Assembly: GCA_017506865.1 (NCBI GenBank)
Contig: JAFCMP010000290.1
Span: forward strand, 1 to 64,000
Reading direction: 5' to 3'
Length of the DNA: 64,000 bases
Source: Tribonema minus
Taxonomy: Eukaryota > Sar > Xanthophyceae > Tribonematales > Tribonemataceae
Below, one piece after another: positions 43,429-53,600 of the stretch (position 1 is the first letter of the stretch; each line of letters opens with the position of its first letter). The notes beneath the pieces are model-generated. The model did no database searches and was not told the DNA's origin. It saw only the letters and a program-made list of their open reading frames with translations. Position numbers and translations under genes: made by a program.

Positions 43429-43978
43429 ACACCGCTGCCAGGTCGTTACCCTCTTCTCGGAGGGAGAGCAAGCTGAACGTGACCGTCAGGTCATGCATCT
43501 GATCCACCAGCGGTGCGCAGGGAGTCCGGCCCAGCAGGGTCTGTGTTGCTGGCGCGTGCAGTCGGCGTGACGTGCGGCAGGGTTCAAGCTTGGTACCCGT
43601 CGGCCAAGCGCAAAGCACCGTGACGCGTGCCCGATTGGGGGCAAGGGCCAGTGCACGTACCCTGCGCGCGAGTGCGCCAGCCGCCCCCAGCAAGCCTTGC
43701 CAGTGAGATCCCGTCGGGTCCCTGGGGCATTCGCTAGACTGAGCGCCCGCTGCGACAGCAGCTGCTGCACTGCCAGGTGTGCTGGGCACACGATCGTTGC
43801 TTGACATCGTTGCGCCGCTATCGCTAGCACGACTTTCGCCAGGCAGCACACCCATTGCGCTGCTCCGGGTCAGTCTCGGCAGCGGCGCAACTGCCACACC
43901 GTCCAACGTAGATGCATGGGCTTGCCTGGGGTCCACCCCAGGTGCTCGCATCCGAGGATTTTGCGTATGGGACCACAT
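43340..43978 (-). CDS. Retroelement linking frame, uncharacterised
   Basis: Open for 212 codons and overlapping both the ORF1-like frame (43870-45780) and the OTU frame (39967-43428). Its middle part (43430-43860) is the only long frame there. It may be the C-terminal part of the ORF1-like protein or the start of the OTU polyprotein, displaced by small indels near 43900 and 43420. No domain is recognised. Confidence 0.4.
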   Translation of the reverse strand: MWSHTQNPRMRAPGVDPRQAHASTLDGVAVAPLPRLTRSSAMGVLPGESRASDSGATMSSNDRVPSTPGSAAAAVAAGAQSSECPRDPTGSHWQGLLGAAGALARRVRALALAPNRARVTVLCAWPTGTKLEPCRTSRRLHAPATQTLLGRTPCAPLVDQMHDLTVTFSLLSLREEGNDLAAVFDQLSLREPVVARSPASRETWRVRRNAGR

Positions 43979-45780
43979 TTGCTAGCGGCGGCGAGCAGCG
44001 CGGCTGTTGGCTTCAGGCTATTCCCCCCACCAACAGCTGCACCACCCGCTGCCGCCGCGCATGTCGTTGGTCGGGTGTGTATGTCAGCAATGTGATCATG
44101 GCCTGATGCACGGTCACAGCCTGACAGTGTGCATGCTGTCGCGGCGACCGGGCCTGCGAGGCAGTCGGCGCAGCGCCACACGTCGCACTGGTCCAGGGCC
44201 CCTAGATCACCAGATGGTGTCGTGGCGCTTGCTGCTGTGCGTCTGATGAAGAGGTTGCCGCACCCATCGCAGACCTGCTCCAGGCCGCCGTATATTGGTC
44301 GGTGGTCTAGGAAAAGCTGAACATGCAGTTCTGCAAATTGCTTCCCTTTCCCTGTGTGGCGCGTGCGCTGGTGTGCACATGCGTGTGCCGCTGGGCAATT
44401 CTTGTCCAGGGCGCGAGGATTTGCTCGCACTATAAACTTGTCGCACATGCGGCAGTCCAGCCCCGGGATATTGACCTTCCGGTTGGCAGCGTGTATCTTG
44501 GCGGGCGCCAGATCTGTCCTAGCGGTGATGCCGGATATTGGGTGCCCGTTGCCACTGTTACCGTCAGAGGTGACGCTGCCGCCTGACAGAGAGGCGCCGC
44601 TGCCAGCTGGCTGCAAAGACCGGGACGTGATTTGTCTCTGGTGACCCGCCGGCCCAGGTTCGCCAACTTCCATCGGTACAGGCATGGTCACGGTGACCGG
44701 CTTTGCCAGCGCACCGCCAGACTGTGGCTCTGGGCGGGTGACGCTGCCAGTGCTTTGGGCGCTGGCGCGGCGCCGACCCCGCCGGGGTGCAGCCGCCCCA
44801 CGTTCGCCGCCCGGTGCAGCAGCGGCCGCTGGTGCTGTTGTCACCATGTCTGCAGCACATGGGGTTGCCGCTGCGGTGACCTCCATCGGCTGAGGACCGG
44901 GATGCCACTGGGGAGAGGCGCCGCTGCTAGCTGGCTGCGAAGGCCGCGACGTGATCCGTCTCTGGTGACCCGCTGGCCCACTGGTAGGTTCGCCAACTTC
45001 CATCGGTACGGGCACGGTCATGGTGACCGCCTTTGCCAGCGCACTCAGTTTGCCACACGGCGACTCTGGGCGGTTGATGCTGCCAATGCTTCCGAGGCGG
45101 CCCAGGGGCGGCCCAGCGTTGGCGCCGCGGCGCCGACCCCGCCGGGATGCAGCTGCCCCGCGTTGGCCATCTGATGCGGCAGCGGCTGCCGGTGGTTTTG
45201 GCACCATGTCTGCCGCACGTGGCGTTGCCGCCGCCGTTAAGTCGGAGGTAGCCTTGCGACCGCATGCAGCGGCGGCTGTGACAGTCGTCCGTGGCTGTGC
45301 AACCACCGGGTTGGCCGGTGCGGGCCCCGCCGCTGGTGCGGCAGTGGCAGCCGTCACTAAAGGCGTTTTTCGCCGCGATCGTCGTTTTGGCATTGGCGTT
45401 GTCGCTACTGGTGGATCCGGCGGCAGTGTCGCCCGACGGCGTGTACTTGCCGCTGGTGGCGGTAGTACCACCAAGCTCAGTACAATTATCGCTGTTGGCG
45501 GCAGTGCCTCCCGTAAACTCGCCGCTTGAGACTCCGAGTCACTGGCAGGCTGATGCCGCGGGCGCTTCGTCTGTGAGCATCCCCTGTTACAGTGATTACT
45601 GGCACCTGGGCTGGTCAGATGGCGGCGGCGCTTCTTGACGTGCGCATGGCTGCCACTGCCCTGAGGCTCGTCCGAGTCGGCTGACGACAAGTGTAGTCTG
45701 CGCATGCTTCTGCACAGCTCTGCAACCTGACTGCACACTGGCACCTCTGGCATCGGCCGCGGTCTAGAGCTCTGGGCCAT
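43870..45780 (-). CDS. Retroelement ORF1-like protein with Cys-rich zinc motifs
   Basis: A 636-codon frame starting at ATG 45780. The N-terminal two-thirds is rich in Pro, Ala, Arg and Ser. It contains a duplicated unit of about 100 residues (GRRRxxx...VTMxVPMEVGEP...GPAGHQR.ITSR), encoded at about 44580-44900 and 44910-45250. The C-terminal part has Cys/His clusters (CRMC, CPAAHACAH, VCDGCG, CADCLAG...CTLSGCD) able to bind several zinc ions, as expected for an RNA-binding ORF1 or a RING/PHD-like module. I cannot assign a named family. Confidence 0.6.
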   Translation of the reverse strand: MAQSSRPRPMPEVPVCSQVAELCRSMRRLHLSSADSDEPQGSGSHAHVKKRRRHLTSPGASNHCNRGCSQTKRPRHQPASDSESQAASLREALPPTAIIVLSLVVLPPPAASTRRRATLPPDPPVATTPMPKRRSRRKTPLVTAATAAPAAGPAPANPVVAQPRTTVTAAAACGRKATSDLTAAATPRAADMVPKPPAAAAASDGQRGAAASRRGRRRGANAGPPLGRLGSIGSINRPESPCGKLSALAKAVTMTVPVPMEVGEPTSGPAGHQRRITSRPSQPASSGASPQWHPGPQPMEVTAAATPCAADMVTTAPAAAAAPGGERGAAAPRRGRRRASAQSTGSVTRPEPQSGGALAKPVTVTMPVPMEVGEPGPAGHQRQITSRSLQPAGSGASLSGGSVTSDGNSGNGHPISGITARTDLAPAKIHAANRKVNIPGLDCRMCDKFIVRANPRALDKNCPAAHACAHQRTRHTGKGKQFAELHVQLFLDHRPIYGGLEQVCDGCGNLFIRRTAASATTPSGDLGALDQCDVWRCADCLAGPVAATACTLSGCDRASGHDHIADIHTRPTTCAAAAGGAAVGGGNSLKPTAALLAAASKCGPIRKILGCEHLGWTPGKPMHLRWTVWQLRRCRD

Positions 45781-45789
45781 CAGCTGAGG

Positions 45790-46015
45790 TGGTGGCGGGC
45801 CGGGTATCGGCGGCGGGCCCGGAATCGGTGGCGGACCCGGGATCGGCGGCGGGCCCGGTATCGGCGGCGGGCCCGGTATCGGCGGCGGGCCCGGTATCGG
45901 CGGGGGGCCCGGTATCGGCGGCGGGCCCGGGATCGGCGGCGGGCCCGGAATCGGCGGCGGGCCCGGGATTGGCGGCGGGCCCGGGATCGGTGGCGGCGGC
46001 GGTATCGCTAGGCGT
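45790..46015 (-). repeat. 18-bp GC-rich minisatellite
   Basis: About twelve copies of GGCGGCGGGCCCGGTATC with small variants. It sits directly upstream of the ORF1-like start. Frames through it encode GPAADT-type hexapeptide repeats. Tandem units upstream of ORF1 act as promoters in some non-LTR elements (inference here). Confidence 0.9.
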
Positions 46016-46219
46016 ACCCAACGGCCAACACCATGGCGGCGTCTGCGGCGTGTGTCAGATTGGCGTGCAGCTTTGACCTGCCATCACCACAAGCCAGTAT
46101 TCAGCCCGTGGTTGCGCTGTCCCCGTTTGCGTTTCAGAGGTGACCCCTCCCCATGTGAGGTAGGGCTGGTAAGCCAGTGGAGGGCCATAGCTTTGAAAGG
46201 CGACTTTGGGGGGCGAGAG

Positions 46220-46242
46220 AAAAAAAAAAAAAAAAAAAAAAA
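46220..46242 (+). repeat. Run of 23 A
   Basis: Uninterrupted A run, preceded by GGGGGGCGAGAG. It could be the tail of a retroposed sequence on the plus strand, but no body was identified. Confidence 0.95.
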
Positions 46243-46661
46243 GAAGCCCGGCTGCCTACCGCGAACACGTCCCTGCACAGCTATACCACTTCCAGTTCAA
46301 GATCACACCCTGCTCTGGTGTATCTGGTGAGGTGCTTTTCCCGCCGTCGTGAACGAGCGGTGGTGGAACGAGTCGGTGTGCTCAAGCTCTCTGCCTCTGA
46401 CCAACACAAGGCAGCTAGGTTGAATGCAATGCTGTGCAATTCGTGTCCTTGCCGCTGCAGTGTCGTGATCCTGTCGTGTCTGTGCGTGTGCTGAATGCAG
46501 TCAGTCTCTGCCAGGCGAGGTCCCTTGTGCGGCTGTAAATCAAGCTGGTCAGCAAGCGTTCAGACCTTAATCTGGTGAACTGCTATCTACTGTCCTGCGA
46601 TCCAGTGTGCCCTAGGTTCCCCCTTCCCGATCCGTCGACGGCGATATCGTCTGATGTTTTC

Positions 46662-46685
46662 TTTTTTTTTTTTTTTTTTTTTTTT
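46662..46685 (+). repeat. Run of 24 T
   Basis: Uninterrupted T run 419 bases after the A run. It could be the tail of a minus-strand retroposed copy whose body lies to the right. Confidence 0.95.
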
Positions 46686-49600
46686 AGTTTGCCCTTCTTG
46701 TGCTTCGGCCGATGTCGCTGTGTGCGTAGGTAGCTTTAGCAAAATCAATGCGAGGCTTACTTGCTGTCACCGGCGACCCACGCTGCGTGTCTGGCCTTGT
46801 TCGCCACAGGCCCGCGGTGGAGCGAAATCGCTCTCTAGTCCTCGGGCTGTAGCCAGGCTGACAGGTTGAGCGTGCGGTGCTGCTGTGCCCTCAGTGTCCC
46901 CTGTGCATCCTCGCCTTCCGCGCCGCCGCTCCGCCAGCGGCTCCTCCTAACCTTGCGTATGCAGCTACTAGTACTGGCGGCTACCAGTATACTTTAGTTC
47001 TTGATTAATGGTGCGCAGCCAGTGTTAAAGTGTACTCTGAAGCATGCATGTATGCGCCAACGTGGGTCAACCGCATGAATTTTCTGCCTTTCTTGACCAG
47101 AGATGCGTCAATGAAGCTGACATGCAAGAAAACTATGGATGACAACAGCTCATGACACCAGGATGGCCTGACAGCTGGAGTTGCCGTAGCTTTGACCTGA
47201 TCATGGTCAGTAGGCGCAGTTGGGGTGGGTGAACATTAGTCACCCACCTACTCTGACGAGGTACATGCATATCAAATGTGTGCCCTCAGTTCTCAGAGAG
47301 GTAATCTGTCACCAATTGCGACTGTCAACCGTAACGCAGGTTGAAACAACAGGTCAGAAACACGACAGGATCATCATTGTCTTTGATAAGGACAGAGGGG
47401 GGGGGTATGAGCTGGCACCTGGTGCAGGCACTGCAGTCGAAGGTAGGCATGCGGCTGCATTGACATGCAGAAACATCGAGATTACATTACGTGCTGAGAA
47501 GTAACGCAGGATTATGAGGTCCTAGTCAATTAAACCTAATGACAAGCACAGGTACTGCGAAGTATAAACGTATGCCATGCTCCGATTCAACTCTCGAGTG
47601 ATGACTTTGGCGCTTCAGAAGGTGATAACTTGACAGCATGGTCATTTACGGCTGGCTAAGTAATCCACTCTGCAGGGTGCGATGTCAGATGTGTTGCATG
47701 CCCGCTTCCATACAGCAGCATACCAACGGTGCGCTAAGGACACTGGTGCAGATTTGTGCTTTTAAACTCTAACCCTTATCCTAACCCTCAGCAGCGCGAC
47801 GTCCATGCCGTATCTTCACTGCTCGGCATCTGGTGTCCACACGTGACATGATTGCAACAGAAGCCATCATAGCACAGACCTCGCATCTCTTCAAGTAGTC
47901 TGCGTTTTTGATTTCAAGTGCACTGCGCGTCACCCCCCTCCACTGAGCCGCAAGGTGTTTCACGATCACAAGGGAGGCAACCGCGAGCATATTTGCTGCC
48001 ATTCGTGACGTCAACTATGCGTTGGTGGCCACCGGAGAAGCAGGAGGTGCTTCGCATCATCATCATCTAAAGATACAAACCCTGTGTGAACAGCTTCAGT
48101 TGCGCAGTAGGGTCAGGGTCTCGAATTTACATTAACCTCAACTAGATAACCGTGGGGTTCCAGCTATGTGACGGCTGAGGATGGATTTGCTTTATACATG
48201 AGTCAAACTGGCAGGCACTCAATGTGTGGCAAAGTTTAAGAGGGTTCACGCAGGGAGCAGGCAGCTTAGGGCTGCATGCAGGCGATGGTGCGAGTCATGG
48301 TTACGGTCAGGGCTCAGATCAGGAGGTTGAGCAGAGCGCTCGCCTCGTAGGGTGGGGTGATACTCAGCTTGTGGCCCCGCGCCATCAAGATGCTTGCTGC
48401 TTGAAGCAGTTGAGCTTGCATTTGGTCTAGGGTGGAGGTAACGTGCAGGTCCAGTGCCGCAGATGAGTCCAAGCCCGGATTACATTGATACGGTGTTTGC
48501 ATTTGGACGACCAGGCCTGTGCAGCGTAGACTGAGTCTACACTCTGATTGTACAACCCTATTGCCGTGGGTAGCTCTGCAGGCAGGGTTGGTTTCGAACC
48601 CTATTTTCAGGTCTTGGACTGAAAGATTTAACACCCGGTTTAGCTCATTGACCAGCACTCTGCATGCCAAATGCATTCGGCCAGGCCTTGCTCGCACCCT
48701 GATCACACAACTTCACTAGGGCTTGGTTAGGGTTAACAGGCCTTAGGTACAATACTGCCCCAGGGGTACCCCAGGAGCTTATAGCTCAAACCCAACTCGG
48801 TCACCTCAACGCTCTAATGATTGGGTTTGTTGACCCATCGTCCTTGTAACAAAAACGTGTTGACCTTTACCCTGACCCCACGCTTAAGAATATGCTCTAC
48901 TTCACATCGGAACTGCAAATGTGCCTACATAAATCAATCGCCGTGCAATGCGTGAACGTCTCATACGTGCTGCCCACATCACTCTATTTAAAATCTAAAC
49001 CAGCTTGGCGAGCACTCTTGATTGTGCAGGGCAATGGATTCTGTGCATAATTCGGTGTTTTGCCACTTGTGCATGTTTCGCTTCGTCCATTACGATATGT
49101 AATATCTCTAGAGCAGCGCATTGAGGGTCCGCGTCGCAACTGCAACAGTCGTGGATGGTAACATGCCTGCGCAACATGTGCTCTTGCATACGTGCTCCGA
49201 CAGCTCAAATGCAGGTTCTTACCATATGAAGAGACCAATGTCTAAGATTTGACGTCAGACGCGGTGCTCACAGTTGAAGCTGAAGTACCATCAAGTTTAT
49301 GTTGCCGCACATATCTTGTGGCTTGTGGATGGTTCTGTTGCCACCTGTAGGTTGCATCCCGCCACCACATTTTCAAGAATCCTCTGTCTCCACCTATAGT
49401 GTGCATGTTTAGGGCCATGTACCTGTGATGACTGATCAGTGTTTGTGCACTTGCTGACGCGATCCTCGCTGACAGGGTACCTGCAGCATGCGCTCAACAA
49501 GTGATCGAAAGCAGTGCATTCGGTGTACAGGCAGTGCTGTAGCAATACCCGAATTGAATCTGGGGCACAGCACGCACAAAGGGAGTGGGAGGATGGAGCT

Positions 49601-50696
49601 GGACACTGTTTCCTGTGCTGGTCGAGCAGCCAATTGGGGACTGCTTCAAGAACGACATGTTGATGTCTGATGTGAGTGAGAACACTGGGGTGGAGGGGTG
49701 GGGGGGCAAGGACTCTTGTGTGCAACAGTACTTCACGAGGTGTCTTACAATTGATGCGCATAAATGTCATGTGCGCAGATGCAGGACACATCTGTAGATG
49801 CACCAGGTGTAGACGCACGTGCAGCGCAAGCAGCATAGATTTAGTGTGCGAGCAGCAGCAGCGCAGCAGCAGCAGCAGTCAGAAGAGCAGCGCGGGCATC
49901 ACAGCAATACACCCAAATATATGTCCATGGCATTCATGGCGTACGCGTGTCTTCGCATGCGTGCGCACATCCTCATATGCTTGTCATTGCCCAGGTGCAT
50001 ACGCTGCACGCTCTGCCGCCTTTCACGTATACAGGTCTCCACTGCCTTGCCTGTGTGCATACAAAGGCCCTGTGCGGCGTGCCACAAGGTGTCACGCTGT
50101 AGGCCTTGCATGCTCGTATACCTTGCTCAGTGTGCTTCATGATCAACCCTGAAGAAAAAAAGTGTACCAGGGTCGCTAGGGTTTTGTAGAGAGTCTACAC
50201 AACTCCATAGCCTCTGACGCGCCACGGCATTTGAACCGATTGTGTTGTCTGAAGCTCATGTCTGCTGTCGCTGTCCTTGTGTATTTGCAAGTAGCATGCA
50301 GCGGGAAGGCATATGCCACAGGCTGATAAGCACAAATGGGGCAATAGCAGCAGCAGCGTGCCGGGCAATCCGATGCAAAAACCATGCATGCGCAAATTGA
50401 GAGATTTATTTGCAAGCTAGGGTTTAAACTGCAGGGCCCGGTATGCGGCACCAAAGCAGTGCTGGTGCATGCTGTGCACGTGTGACTGATGAACGATGTG
50501 ACGCAACAGAGCGTGCGGGCTCGATGCTGCAAGTTCGCGACCTCATGGATCGGTACACGAGGGCCATTTCCATTGGTCAAGCAGGCCCGGGCAGCACTCC
50601 ATGGATGCCACGCACGCTTCCGGCAGGAACAAAGCCTTGTGCTTGACAACAAAGGCTACTCGACTTGTAGCGGCAGCATTGTAACCAAAGGCTTAC
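46686..50696. other. Non-coding stretch
   Basis: No gene is supported. A 94-codon frame at 47220-47504 has no recognised motif. Short telomere-like strings (TAACCC and similar) occur near 47770-47789 and TAGGGTT near 48728. Confidence 0.4.
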
Positions 50697-53600
50697 TCAA
50701 ACCTCCCCCTGAAGCGCACCTGCTGCCGTGCAGGCAGCCCCTGCACATGAAATCCATGGGTGCTGCAGAAGCTCCACTGCCGATTCGTGCAGGTCTTTCG
50801 CATGGGCAGAAACAATGCCCAGAAAATTGCGGGCATTGTCGCTGGTGGCAAGGTTGACGTATTGGCGCAGCATCACCCCCATGCAGTGTAGATCTGAAGC
50901 AGCCGTGTACAAGCTGCCAATGAGGGCGTGCGGACCCCAGTGCGCAGGCGGATGTGCCATCGCTGGTTTGCAATCCGCCCGGGCACACATCTCAAGATCC
51001 AGCAGATAAAAGCGGCTTGCAGACTCCATATCGCACGCCAAGTTGGGCCAGCGCAGGTCCCGGTGGACCAGCTCAGCCTGCAGCAACGCGCACCAGAAAC
51101 AGCAGCACACAGCAGCGTCGTTTTTGACGGAGATGTTTTGCGAAACCCTTGATGTAAAGTACTTCTGTGGCCTGTGCACTCATTGCAGGCGCTGTGAAGC
51201 CTGGCTTGTGCAGCAGGGGCTATCTGCACGCTATATTTGGCGACACCCCTGGAAAGAAGGGAACAAAAACTCACAAGCATGTGGCACGCACAAAAGAGGT
51301 GAATGGGAAGCTTAGAAGTGAAGGCCTAAGCAGCTTGAGTATCTTTTCTCTTTCTCCCATCTCTCACTTCTAGTGTTGCCCTTGTCCCTTCGGAAGTTAC
51401 TTGGGTTGTCTGCTGCACGTGCTCCCTTCAAGCACCCCAAGTGTGTTCTGCAGGGTTGGATCTACGTGTCATGTGATGTGCTAATTATGCAGTTAGGGTT
51501 AGCAGTACGCCATTGCTCTCTTGGCAGGCATCAGTGACCGTGCATGTCCACTGTATCAAGCCATGCTGAGATTTAAAGTGTTGTGCCCGTGGTTATGCAC
51601 AGTGAGCATTGCCACCAGCAGCGGTCAGCCGAGGGATATTGTATGGTTGTAACGGTGTGTGGCAGCAAGGCGTTGCCACACAGGTAAAAAGCAGAACCAT
51701 GAGCCCCGTTTTACAAAAATGCACGATATAGATCAACACGATGGACGTCCATTAACTTTGGGGTCACTTTTATGTGCTGGGCATTTACCGGGACAAACAC
51801 CTATGCCTCAGTTTCGTTGAGCACTACCGGTCAGACGGTCGTGAAACAGTGTTAGCTGAAGAGCCCATATGCATCAGGGCAATATGTGTCAAAACATGTG
51901 TGTATGAACCGCAGTAGTTTCGCCTGACAACGGGACTCGTTTGCACCCGTGTGTAGCTGTTTGGGGCATTTGTTCCATAACAAAGACTCACCTTTGTAGA
52001 GTCAAGTTTAAGTGAGTCCGCCCCATAACATTCATTTGAGATGGACAGTTGTAAGGCGGGCTGCAGTGGGCTCACCAGGACTACTTTGCTTGCTCAAAAT
52101 ACATTCACTCCTTCCTATACCTGCACAGGTTTCTCAGCATGCTGCCCTGCGGCCCCTCCATCATCTGGTATTTGTTAGTTGAAAGTCCTTGCGTTGCCCT
52201 GCCTTAACTGAGCTTCTAGTAGAGACGTGAATCTCTGCATCTGCTCCTAGCAAGTACATAGTTGACTGCCCTCCTCAACTCTTGTCTGGAGAAGACATGG
52301 CTTACCCTTTGCTTTAGACCTGCACCTTGGATACATGGCAGCTATAGGCTAGCCTTACACCTTGTTGCATCAATCGTGGCAAGGATTAATCAGCAGCACT
52401 TCAAAGTGACTTCTGAGTGGTCTCAAACGTGGCCAGCATGTGCATACACGAGGAGGTTGAACGTCCTGATACCGCCTGCTGTTCAGCAAGCGTGTGATTG
52501 CTTCGGTGCTTATTGTGTTTGCAGCAGCAGGCTGCTGGTGTGCAGCAGCAGCAGCAGTGAGCAGTGGGCAGCGTAAGACGTATACAAAATCAAGGCTCAG
52601 CATTTGCTGCTGATGCTGCTGCTGCATCCCCTTACCACTCAGCTTGTACGCTGACGTACAAGTACTAAGTGGTCACTATGCAAAAGAAGTACAGCATGGT
52701 ACCTGCTGCAGGAGGGCCACCTGAAGCGTGCTCAGTCAAGAGGTGTGCCAATGACATAGATGACTTAGTTTACACTTTAGAATGCATCGTTGTATCATAG
52801 GTACTATGATAGCTCAGTAGTGTAAACGCATCACTTGTGGGGCTGATGATGCCTTAGACACAAGTTCAGCTCCTGCGCGAGCACAAACGTGGTTTGCAGA
52901 AAGCCAAAACCCTACGGCTTCAGCAATAGCGAGTTATGGCGTCACCATCAGTGGAAATCGCCTGCTGCAGCAGGGCGATGTGACCGCTTGGTGCCACATT
53001 TCATCATCTACAGCCACATTTTGCATCCGCTGCACGTGCGCAGCAAAGGGCCGTCCTATCACAATTTCTTCCCTTGTCAGCTAGAATTAAATAAAACCTG
53101 TGGTTTGTCACAACACCAGTCTTGATCTGCAAAAGCATGGCCCTGAGGATTTCCACGGTAGCTTCGTCCATTGCCATGTATACTTCCGTTATAAGAGGGA
53201 GTCCAGTCGTTGATGACAGAGGCTGCAGCGTGGAGGTCTTCATCGAAACGCAACATAGTTGTCAAGATCCAGATCTATGTTTGATTTACGCCCATTTACA
53301 GTACTTGGCTCACGAGCAGAACAAGAATGCTTTACATACACACAAAGCATCCGTGCGTAAATGAGCTTCAGCTATCACTCGCATGGCTAGGGACAATTAA
53401 GTTCATGTTGGGAAGCTCTCGTATGTTTGGTTGACAACACTGTTTAAGCCGGTCCTTGTGAGTTTCAGCAGCAGTCACCAAGCACCTCGAACATCAGTGG
53501 TAAATGAATATATTGCTGCTTGACCGAGAGCTCTGGAAAAGCCTCGAGGAGGCGGGCTGCACCAATACCTGTCCTGTGCCAGTCATGCGGAAGGCGGCAG

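Larger units (their letters stand above)
37255..46021 (-). mobile_element. Large non-LTR-type retroelement with OTU protease and C-terminal nuclease
   Basis: In transcription order (minus strand) it holds an 18-bp minisatellite, a Pro/Ala/Arg-rich ORF1-like protein with Cys-rich zinc motifs, a frame with an OTU domain leading into reverse transcriptase, the rest of the reverse transcriptase, a zinc-finger plus nuclease-like domain, and a short 3' region with a GGCC hairpin. No LTRs, integrase or RNase H were seen. The left limit is set by the hairpin and the right by the minisatellite; both are approximate. Frame breaks show the copy is not intact as assembled. Confidence 0.75.

Noticed and set aside
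45789-46076. Plus-strand frame of GPVSAA-type repeats
   Set aside because: Artefact of the 18-bp minisatellite, whose unit is a multiple of three.
47220-47504. 94-codon plus-strand frame
   Set aside because: Codons look plausible but no family, splice context or neighbour supports it.
48580-48660. GGTTTCGAACCC string resembling a tRNA T-loop
   Set aside because: No acceptor stem, D-arm or anticodon arm could be drawn around it.
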